Source of the DNA: an uncultured Phenylobacterium sp.
GTDB taxonomy: Bacteria > Pseudomonadota > Alphaproteobacteria > Caulobacterales > Caulobacteraceae
NCBI GenBank assembly: GCA_945952175.1
Contig: CAMFHW010000168.1
Coordinates: 1 to 8,127, forward strand
DNA length: 8,127 nucleotides
Direction: 5' to 3'
The translations under genes and the position numbers were made by a program. The notes beneath the pieces are model-generated. The model was not told the DNA's origin and ran no database searches. It was given only the letters and a program-made list of their open reading frames with translations. Of the stretch, positions 1 to 5,700 are shown in pieces. The number at the start of each line of letters is the position of its first letter. Position 1 is the first letter of the stretch.

Positions 1-319
1 AGACCAGGGTGGTGCCATTGGCCAGCACCAGGTTGGCGGCGAGCGCCTTGTCGCCGATGGCGTCGATCTGGGCCGAGGTGGTGGCGGTGGACCGGGCCGC
101 GAACAGGCTGGCGGCGTCGAGGGCGTCCTGCAACTGGGTGCGCTGGCTGGAAGCCAGGTAGACGTCGAACATGCCGAGCGTCAGCGGGGCGAGCAGCACC
201 AGGGCCACGGCGAAGAAGACCGCGGCGGCGCCGCTTTCATCCTTCGCGCCCAGCCGCAGGCGTCGGGTCAGGCCCGCGAGCGTTCGCTGAAGTCTGTTCT
301 GCTTGGTCGCGCCACCCAT
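1..319 (-). CDS. TadE/TadG-like Flp pilus-assembly membrane protein, partial (C-terminus beyond left edge)
   Basis: This is the N-terminal 106 residues of a protein that continues past position 1. After a basic cytoplasmic head (KQNRLQRTLAGLTRRLRL) comes a DESGAA stretch and one hydrophobic segment at about residues 31-50 (AAAVFFAVALVLLAPLTLGM). A polar, helix-forming segment follows (YLASSQRTQLQDALDAASLFAAR). A short basic N-terminus, a D-x-x-G-A-A entry to a single membrane helix, and then a 'lQdAlDAAaLaaA' run is the hallmark of the TadE/TadG-like N-terminal region of Flp (tight adherence) pilus-assembly proteins. In that family the C-terminal part is periplasmic. The start at 319 has a purine-rich AGGGGG about 8 bases upstream. 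The rest of the tad locus is not in the window. TadG with a long C-terminal domain is more likely than a short TadE-type minor pilin, but the truncation prevents a decision. Confidence 0.8.
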   Translation of the reverse strand, partial: MGGATKQNRLQRTLAGLTRRLRLGAKDESGAAAVFFAVALVLLAPLTLGMFDVYLASSQRTQLQDALDAASLFAARSTATTSAQIDAIGDKALAANLVLANGTTLV

Positions 320-359
320 GGCCGCCGCCCCCTGGTCACGGAAATTCCGCAGGAGGATC

Positions 360-379
360 GTTCATCTGGGTAAATGAAC
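360..379. promoter_or_regulatory. Short inverted repeat upstream of the pilus gene (possible operator)
   Basis: GTTCAT and ATGAAC form 6-base arms around an 8-base spacer, about 40 bases upstream of the minus-strand pilus-gene start. The position suits an operator. The arms are short and no regulator can be named, so this is only a candidate. It overlaps one copy of a 13-base repeat (375-387) that recurs upstream of gabD. Confidence 0.2.
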
Positions 380-398
380 CGGCGCCCGAATGTATTAA

Positions 399-414
399 CG
401 GCCAAGTTTGGCCG
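399..414 (-). terminator. Palindrome just after the 56-residue gene, possible weak intrinsic terminator
   Basis: CGGCCAA and TTGGCCG form 7-base arms around two bases. On the minus strand the palindrome starts 8 bases after the stop of the small gene (423-593) and is followed by TTAATACATT, a poor but T-rich tail. This suits a weak intrinsic terminator separating the small gene from the pilus gene downstream. The tight spacer could equally mark a transcription-factor site for the pilus gene. Confidence 0.4.
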
Positions 415-422
415 CGGGGCTC

Positions 423-593
423 TCAGAGGAGGGTTTCGGCGGCGCGTCGGATGGAGTCCTCGATCGCCGCCTGGGCGTCGGATTGGCTGGACTGGGCGCC
501 GGTCGCGACCGTCACACCATCCTCGTCGAACACCCGCCAGGTCCAACCCAGCTCTTCATGGCTCAACGAGTAGGCGAAGGGCAGTTCCGACAT
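423..593 (-). CDS. Small conserved-looking protein of unknown function, 56 residues
   Basis: The predicted protein starts MSELPFAYSL and ends with SIRRAAETLL. I do not recognise a named family. It has no signal peptide, membrane helix or cysteine. The first half contains a Trp-x-Trp pair (GWTWRVFDEDG) that looks like two beta strands around an acidic turn. The second half (about residues 35-54) is an alanine-rich amphipathic helix. This beta-beta-alpha layout is typical of small soluble proteins in this lineage. The start at 593 is preferred because GAGG lies 6 bases upstream. An in-frame ATG at 614 would add seven residues but has no comparable ribosome site. Codon use matches neighbouring genes and the protein composition is balanced, which supports a real gene. 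It is transcribed toward the pilus gene, but a palindrome separates the two. Confidence 0.6.
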   Translation of the reverse strand: MSELPFAYSLSHEELGWTWRVFDEDGVTVATGAQSSQSDAQAAIEDSIRRAAETLL

Positions 594-606
594 GGACGAC
601 CTCGCA

Positions 607-622
607 TTGTGCATTGCAACAA
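607..622. promoter_or_regulatory. Imperfect inverted repeat in the gabD upstream gap, possible operator
   Basis: TTG-TGCA-T-TGCA-ACAA is a nearly symmetrical, AT-richer motif in an otherwise very GC-rich region between two divergent genes. One arm has an extra base. Its location suits a regulator site for gabD or for the small minus-strand gene. No regulator is recognised. Confidence 0.2.
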
Positions 623-629
623 TATGACA

Positions 630-658
630 AATCCAATCCTCAACGCCGTGTCTGTCAA
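630..658 (-). promoter_or_regulatory. Possible promoter of the 56-residue gene
   Basis: On the minus strand a perfect TTGACA (658-653) lies about 60 bases upstream of the start at 593. The hexamer at a 17-base spacing, TGGATT, matches the -10 consensus at only three positions, so only the -35 half is convincing. The promoter for the divergent gabD gene must lie in the same 174-base gap (594-767), but I could not find a clear plus-strand -35/-10 pair there. Confidence 0.3.
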
Positions 659-767
659 GCGGTTGCGCGCTTTGCGGCGCGAAACGCCCGTGTCACGCGA
701 ATCTTGAACCGGCGCCCTTCCGGCGGTTCGCGCGTTCGGCGAGAATTCCGGAATGGGAGCCGCCGCC

Positions 768-2240
768 ATGACCGACCAGACCTCGCCCGAAACCCTGAAA
801 TCCGCCGCCCGCGCCCTGTTGAAGGAGGCCGCCCTGGTGGCCGGCGAATGGGTCGCCGCGGGTCCCGACGCGGTCGAGGTCGAGGACCCGGCCGAGGAAA
901 CCATACTGGGCCGGATCCCCAAACTGAGTGGAGACCAGGTGTCGCAGGCGATCGCGGCGGCGGCGCGGGCGTTTCCGGACTGGTCCGGGCGCAAGGGCAA
1001 GGCCCGCGGCGAGTTCCTGCACCGCTGGGCCGAGCTGGTGGCTCGCAACGAGCAGGGCCTGGCCGCCCTGATCAGCCTGGAGAACGGCAAGCCCTATCCC
1101 GAGGCGCTGGGCGAGGTGCGGTACGCAAATTCCTTCATTTCCTGGTTCGCCGGCATGGCCGAGCGGCTGGACGGGCGGACCATCGACTCGGCCAACGCCC
1201 AGGACCTGATCCTGGCCTTCCGCGAGCCGGTGGGGCCGGTGGCGGCGATCACGCCGTGGAACTTCCCGGCGGCCATGATCACCCGCAAGGCGGCCGCCGC
1301 CTTCTGCGCCGGCTGCACGGTGGTGCTGAAACCCGCCTCGGCCACGCCCTTCACCGGTATCGCGCTGGCGGCGCTCGCCCTGGAAGCCGGCCTGCCGGAA
1401 GGCGCGTTCTCGGTGGTGACCGGGGCGCAGGACGTGGTGGGCGGCGCCCTGACCGGATCGGCGGCGATCCGCAAGCTGTCGTTCACCGGCTCGACCGAGG
1501 TGGGCCGCAAGCTGGCGGCCCAGTGCGCGCCCAGCCTGAAGCGGCTCTCCATGGAACTGGGCGGGGCCGCGCCGCTGATCGTCTTCGACGACGCCGATCT
1601 GGACGTGGCCGTCGAGGGGACCGTGGCCGGCAAGTTCCGGGCCGGCGGCCAGACCTGCGTTTGTCCCAACCGGGTCTATGTGCAGAAGGGCCTGCGCGAC
1701 GCCTTCCTGGAGAAGCTGACCGCCAAGGTCGCGGCGCTGAAGGTCGGCAAGCCCTTCGAGGACGGCGTCGCGATCGGCCCGCTGATCGACGCCAAGGGCG
1801 TGGCCAAGGTGGAGGATCACGTGGCGCGCACGGTGGCGGCGGGCGGAACGGTGCTGACCGGCGGGGCGCGGCATGAACGTGGCGGGCGCTTCTTCCAGCC
1901 GACCGTGATCGCCGGAGGGGACGACGCCCTGTTTTGCGACGAGGAGACGTTCGGCCCGCTGGTCCCGGTGTTCGCCTTCGACAGCGAGGACGAGGTGCTG
2001 GAGAGGGCCAACGCCTCGGACTACGGCCTGGCCGCCTTCCTGTTCACCGACGACCTGAACCGGGCGCTTCGGGTGGGCCGTCGCCTGGAGGCGGGGATCG
2101 TGGGGGTCAATTCCGGCCTGATCTCCAACGCGGCCAATCCGTTCGGCGGGGTCAAGCAGTCCGGCTTCGGCCGCGAGGGCTCGACCTACGGCATCGAGGA
2201 CTATCTGCAGGTGAAGTCGCTGACGCTGGCGCTGCGCTGA
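768..2240 (+). CDS. gabD: Succinate-semialdehyde dehydrogenase, NAD(P)+-dependent
   Basis: This cytosolic aldehyde-dehydrogenase superfamily enzyme oxidises succinic semialdehyde to succinate, the last step of 4-aminobutyrate (GABA) degradation into the TCA cycle. The 490-residue product is close to the usual 480-490. Visible motifs are the cofactor-binding TPWNFPAAMITRK (from residue 162), KPAS with Lys188, FTGSTEVG (from 239), the general-base Glu263 in MELGG, and the nucleophile Cys297 in GGQTCVCPNR. The C-terminal NPFGGVKQSGFGREGS and GIEDYLQVK blocks are also present. The motifs closely follow E. coli GabD rather than a generic aldehyde dehydrogenase. The CVC pair (Cys297, Cys299) matches the redox-switch loop described for human SSADH. 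The start at 768 has GGGAG 8 bases upstream. An in-frame ATG at 753 would add five residues and overlap that site. No gabT or GABA transporter is adjacent, so it appears to be transcribed alone. Glutarate-semialdehyde dehydrogenase is a possible alternative substrate assignment. Confidence 0.93.
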   Translation: MTDQTSPETLKSAARALLKEAALVAGEWVAAGPDAVEVEDPAEETILGRIPKLSGDQVSQAIAAAARAFPDWSGRKGKARGEFLHRWAELVARNEQGLAALISLENGKPYPEALGEVRYANSFISWFAGMAERLDGRTIDSANAQDLILAFREPVGPVAAITPWNFPAAMITRKAAAAFCAGCTVVLKPASATPFTGIALAALALEAGLPEGAFSVVTGAQDVVGGALTGSAAIRKLSFTGSTEVGRKLAAQCAPSLKRLSMELGGAAPLIVFDDADLDVAVEGTVAGKFRAGGQTCVCPNRVYVQKGLRDAFLEKLTAKVAALKVGKPFEDGVAIGPLIDAKGVAKVEDHVARTVAAGGTVLTGGARHERGGRFFQPTVIAGGDDALFCDEETFGPLVPVFAFDSEDEVLERANASDYGLAAFLFTDDLNRALRVGRRLEAGIVGVNSGLISNAANPFGGVKQSGFGREGSTYGIEDYLQVKSLTLALR

Positions 2241-2244
2241 CTAG

Positions 2245-2280
2245 ATTCCTCTCCCGCTTGCGGGAGAGGTCAGGTGAGGG
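2245..2280 (+). repeat. Left inverted copy of a palindromic repeat, also a hairpin after gabD
   Basis: The core is a hairpin with 10-base arms CCTCTCCCGC / GCGGGAGAGG (2248-2257 and 2260-2269) around TT, preceded by ATT and followed by a TCAGGTGAGGG tail. The same layout, ATT + hairpin + T(C/T)AGGTGAGGG, occurs in the opposite orientation at 2631-2670. It starts five bases after the gabD stop, so it could also stop or stabilise the gabD transcript. There is no T-run on the plus strand, so it is not a classical intrinsic terminator. This copy is part of the DUF559 reading frame. Confidence 0.85.
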
Positions 2281-2283
2281 TGA

Positions 2284-2302
2284 TCGCCGCCGCAGGCGGC
2301 GA
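2284..2302. repeat. Second hairpin next to the left repeat
   Basis: TCGCCGCC and GGCGGCGA are perfect 8-base arms around GCA. With the hairpin at 2248-2269 it gives two tandem stem-loops at the 3' end of gabD. It lies within the last coding part of the DUF559 pseudogene (ACGGDH), so it may only reflect GC-rich codons. Its closeness to the repeat suggests it belongs to the same element. Confidence 0.45.
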
Positions 2303-2630
2303 GTATGGTGTCGCAGACCCCCGTGCGGTTCTCGCGGACCGCGAAATTCCAGAAGCGCAGGACACGGAAGCCCATCGCCTCCAGTTCGGCCGCGCGGCGG
2401 GTGTCATAGGCCCTGGCTTCCGAATGCTGGCCGCCATCCAGTTCTACGACGAGGCCCGCCTCCTCGCACAGGAAGTCGACGATGTAGCGGCCCTTCGGGA
2501 CCTAGCGGCGCCATTTCCAGCCGCCGAGGCGGCGGTCGCGCAGGACATGCCACAGGAGACCTTCTGCTGGCGTGTAGCTACGGCGCAGGCGTCGCGCGCG
2601 ATCCGTCAGTTCGGCGTCCGGCACAGCGGC

Positions 2631-2670
2631 CCCCCTCACCTAACCTCTCCCCCCGCGGGGGGAGAGGAAT
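2631..2670 (-). repeat. Right inverted copy of the palindromic repeat
   Basis: The core is a perfect 24-base palindrome at 2644-2667, with arms CCTCTCCCCCCG / CGGGGGGAGAGG. On the minus strand it is preceded by ATT and followed by TTAGGTGAGGGGG, matching the left copy (2245-2280) apart from the loop and a C/T change. The G-rich tail supplies the likely ribosome-binding site of the DUF559 frame that begins at 2624. The palindrome would form a strong hairpin in the 5' leader of that gene if it is transcribed from the promoter at 2683-2711. Confidence 0.85.
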
Positions 2671-2682
2671 GGCGGCGGCGGC

Positions 2683-2711
2683 ATCATATGTTCTCTAATT
2701 GTTCTCGTCAC
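2683..2711 (-). promoter_or_regulatory. Putative minus-strand promoter toward the DUF559 pseudogene
   Basis: On the minus strand, GTGACG (2711-2706, four of six against TTGACA) is followed after 17 bases by TATGAT (2688-2683, five of six against TATAAT). A LexA-type box at 2690-2704 lies wholly inside the spacer, where a repressor would block polymerase. Transcription would start near 2675 and pass through the right repeat into the DUF559 frame. This is a sequence-pattern prediction only. Confidence 0.45.
2690..2704. promoter_or_regulatory. LexA (SOS) box of the alphaproteobacterial type
   Basis: GTTC-TCTAATT-GTTC exactly matches the GTTC-N7-GTTC direct repeat recognised by LexA in alphaproteobacteria such as Caulobacter and Rhodobacter. 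The repeat extends to GTTCTC-N5-GTTCTC, an 11-base period or about one helical turn. It lies 80 bases upstream of the macroglobulin start and 66 bases upstream of the DUF559 start on the other strand. Either gene could be the target. The minus-strand promoter fits the box better, since no good -10 follows on the plus strand. Confidence 0.5.
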
Positions 2712-2717
2712 CCCTGA

Positions 2718-2724
2718 TTGACGG
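2718..2724 (+). promoter_or_regulatory. Possible -35 element of the macroglobulin/pbpC operon
   Basis: TTGACGG matches the -35 element described for Caulobacter housekeeping promoters and lies about 60 bases upstream of the macroglobulin start. I see no convincing -10 at a normal distance (TCCCAT at 2741 is weak), so the promoter call stays tentative. Confidence 0.25.
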
Positions 2725-2784
2725 CCACCCCAGTTTCGCGTCCCATCCCGCCTGCGACAATCTGTCAGTTCGGGGAGTGGGGCG

Positions 2785-5700
2785 ATGGCGAGCGACGAGA
2801 CGCCGGTGGGCGGCGACGCCCCTCCCCCGCCGCCCGCCAAGCCGCAGCCCGGCTGGCGCGGCTGGCTCGCCAGGGCGCGGGCGAGCCGGATGTCGGGCAT
2901 GGTGGCGGCCGCCGTGATCGTGGCGGCGTTCGGTGGCGGCTACCTGACCGCCAAGGGGATCGAGGGCTTCGGCAAGACCGCCGTGGCCGGCGCGCCCGGC
3001 GCCCAGGGCTGGAGCCTGTTCGGCCATCCGCGCGGGGCCAATGCGCCGCGCCGGGGGATCCCGAAGCCGGAGGGGTTCGCCGTCTGGCGCTCGCGGATCG
3101 ACACCTCCAAGGCCGAGCCGATGGCCTGCGTGCAACTGACCCGGCCGCTGGATCCGTCCAAGTCCTATGCCGACTACGTGCTGGTCTCGCCCGACCTCGG
3201 CCATGCGCCGGCGGTGTCGGTGAAGGACGACGAGCTGTGCGTCGGCGGGGTGGGTTTCAACGACCGCCGCCTGACCCTGCTGAAGGGCCTGCCCGCCAAG
3301 GGCGGCGAGACCCTGGCGGCCAATGCCGACGTCGATTTCACCTTCGGCGAGAAGCCGCCCTATGTCGGGTTCGCCGGCGAGGGCGTGATCCTGCCGCGCG
3401 AGGATTCCGACGGCATCGGCATCGAGACCGTCAATGTCGACAAGCTCTATGTCGAGGTCTGGCGGGTGGTGGACCGCAACCTGGTGCGCAAGTCGATCGG
3501 CGCGCCCGACCCGACGGCGGAGGGCGAGTACGCCTACGAATACGGCGAGGACAGCCCCAACGACGAGGGCCGCATCGTCTGGAAGGGCGAGGTGCCGGTG
3601 AAGTCGGCCGGCGAGGGCGTGCGGACCACGACCGTCTTCCCGCTGGGCGCCGTGCTGAAGGAGATGAAGCCGGGCGGCTATGTGATCAAGGCGCGCGACC
3701 TGTCGGGCGGGCGCAGCGCCAAGCCTGGCGAGGGCGACGATTCCAACCCGCCGGCCCAGGCGCGCCGCTGGGTGATGTTCACCGACATGGCGCTGTCGGC
3801 CTATGACGGCTCGGAATCCCTCGACGTCGTGGTCCGTTCGCTGAAGACGGCGAAGATCCTGCCGGGCGTCACGGTGAGCCTGGTGGCCCGCAACGGCGAG
3901 GACCTAGCGCAGGCCAAGGCCGACGCCAACGGCCACGTGCGTTTCGACCACGCCCTGCTGGAAGGCGAGGGCGCCGCCGACGCCAAGATGGTGATGGCCT
4001 ATGGCGCCCAGGGCGACCTGGCCGTGCTCGACCTCGACCGCGCGCCGGTGGACCTGTCCAAGCAGGGGATCGGGGGCAAGACCTCCGAGGGCGGAAGCGG
4101 GACCCAGGGGCGCGTGGCGGCGACGATGGTCGACGCCTTCATGTATGGCGACCGCGGCATCTACCGTCCCGGCGAGGTGGTCCACCTGAACGCCCTGCTG
4201 CGCGACCGCGAGGTGAAGGCGGTGAAGGACCGCAAGGGCGCGGTGGTGGTGCTGCGGCCCTCGGGCGTGGAGTTCAAGCGCTTCCCCTTCGCCAATGCGC
4301 CGAACGGGTCGGTGGGCGCCGATGTGGAGCTGCCGAAGAGCGCGCCGCGCGGGCGCTGGAGCGCCAAGGTGGAGATCGACGGGCTGGACAAGCCGGCCGG
4401 CGAGCTCTCCTTCCAGGTCGAGGACTTCGCGCCCCAGCGGCTGGGCGTGACGGTGACCGGCCAGGAGGGCCAGCCGATCAAGGCCGGTGAGACGCGCAAT
4501 GTCGACGTCACGGCGCGGTTCCTCTACGGAGCCTCGGGCGCGGGCCTGCAGACCCAGGCCGAGGCGCGGCTGAAGGTCGATCCCAACCCGTTCCCGCAGT
4601 TCGACGGCTATCAATGGGGCGACCAGGTCTCGCCGTTCCAGGAGAAGTTCCTCGACCTCGGCCAGAGCGTGACCGATGGGGCCGGCCGCGCGGTGATGGC
4701 GCTGAACGCCGCCGAGGCGGGCGAAACGGCCCAGCCGCTGACCGCCGCCTTCACCGCCAGTGTGTTCGAGCCGGGCGGACGGCCGGTGCGCGAGGCGCTG
4801 GACCTGAAGGTGCGGACCAAGCCGCTCTATCTGGGGGTCAAGGTCGACCAGGGCGACACCGGCGGGCGGGGCGACCCGACCATTGCGCTGAACGTGATCG
4901 CGGCCGACGGCCAGGGGCGGCGGATCGCGGCCAATGGCGTGGCCTACAGCCTGATTTCCGAGAACTGGGACTATGACTGGTTCCAGCAGAACGGCCGCTG
5001 GCAATGGCGGCGGACCAGCCGCGACGCGGTGGTGCAGAAGGGGGCGCTGAACATCACGGCCGGGCAGCCGGCGCGGATCTCGCGCCGCCTGGGCTGGGGC
5101 GATTATCGCCTGGAGCTGACGGGCGCGGACGGGGCCAAGACGGTGATCCGCTTCGCCTCCGGCTGGGGCGCGCCGGCCAAGGACGTCGAGGCGCCGGACT
5201 TCGTTCGCGTCAGCGCCGGGACCCGCGCCTACGCCCAGGGCGACACGGTCGAGATCACGCTGAAGCCGCCCTATGCCGGCGAGGCCCAGGTGGCGGTGGC
5301 GACCGACCGGCTCATCGACCTGAAGACGCTCTCCGTCGGCAAGGACGGGACGACCGTGCGGCTGAAGACCAACGGCGCCTGGGGCGGCGGCGCCTATGTG
5401 CTGGTCAGCGTCATGCAGCCGCGCGACCCGGTGAGTTCGCCGAAGCCTCGGCGGGCGCTGGGCCTGATCTATGTGCCGCTGGATCCGAAGGACCGGAAGC
5501 TTTCGGTCGACCTGCAGACCCCGCCGAAGATCGATTCCAAGGACCAGGTCGAGGTGCCGGTGGTGATCAAGGGCGCGGGCTTCGGCGGCAAGGCGCACCT
5601 GACGATCGCGGCGGTCGACGAGGGCATCCTGCAGCTGACCAAGTTCAAGAGCCCAGACCCGGTGGCCTGGTTCTTCGGCAAGAAGGCCCTGACGCTAAAC

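Larger units (their letters stand above)
2241..2624 (-). pseudogene. DUF559 endonuclease-fold protein, broken by an in-frame amber codon
   Basis: Read on the minus strand from GTG at 2624, the frame encodes 127 residues plus a stop, a normal length for DUF559 proteins. Codon 41 is TAG (2504-2502). Reading through it, the family core is intact: an N-terminal helix with YTPAEGLLWHVLRDRRL (about 17-33), WKWRR then the stop, VPKGRYIVDFLC (Asp50), VVELDGGQH (Glu61, Asp63), and GFRVLRFWN (85-93). Asp50 with Glu61-x-Asp63 fits the PD-(D/E)XK/Vsr-like nuclease fold to which DUF559 is related. The family usually has Gln at the stop position (R-R-Q-V-P), so one C-to-T change, CAG to TAG, explains the break. 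AGGGGG lies 6 bases before GTG. The last ten or so residues (HLTSPASGRGI) are encoded by the flanking repeat, and the stop abuts the gabD stop. The cellular role of DUF559 proteins is not established. A sequencing error is the main alternative. Confidence 0.85.
2245..2670 (-). mobile_element. Candidate repeat-bounded DUF559 cassette, about 426 bases
   Basis: Two palindromic repeats in opposite orientation enclose a single gene, the DUF559 pseudogene, with almost no spare sequence. The gene's 3' end is built from the left repeat and its ribosome-binding AGGGGG is the end of the right repeat. This economy suggests that gene and repeats move or spread together, in a way reminiscent of REP/RAYT-type units. 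No target-site duplication is visible: the bases outside are TGACTAG on the left and GGCGGCG on the right. No transposase is present. Calling it mobile is an inference. It could instead be a chance capture of two copies of a dispersed intergenic repeat. Confidence 0.35.

Noticed and set aside
391..410. CtrA site (TTAA-N7-TTAA) upstream of the pilus gene
   Set aside because: One TTAAC half is present at 395-399 but no second TTAA follows at the required spacing.
374..1876. Plus-strand 500-codon open frame overlapping gabD and the upstream gap
   Set aside because: It is Arg/Gly-rich without motifs, and it crosses both the small minus-strand gene and gabD, which have far better evidence.
2248..2269. 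Intrinsic terminator for gabD
   Set aside because: The hairpin is strong but no T-run follows on the plus strand, and the same structure recurs as the inverted repeat around the DUF559 gene. It is better described as a repeat.
2245..2670. CRISPR array or tandem repeats around 2245-2670
   Set aside because: There are only two repeat copies, they are in opposite orientation, and a gene separates them, so there is no spacer array.
2274..2717. Plus-strand 147-codon open frame between gabD and the macroglobulin
   Set aside because: It lies opposite the DUF559 pseudogene, whose translation gives clear family blocks. The plus-strand product resembles nothing and crosses the repeat and the LexA box.
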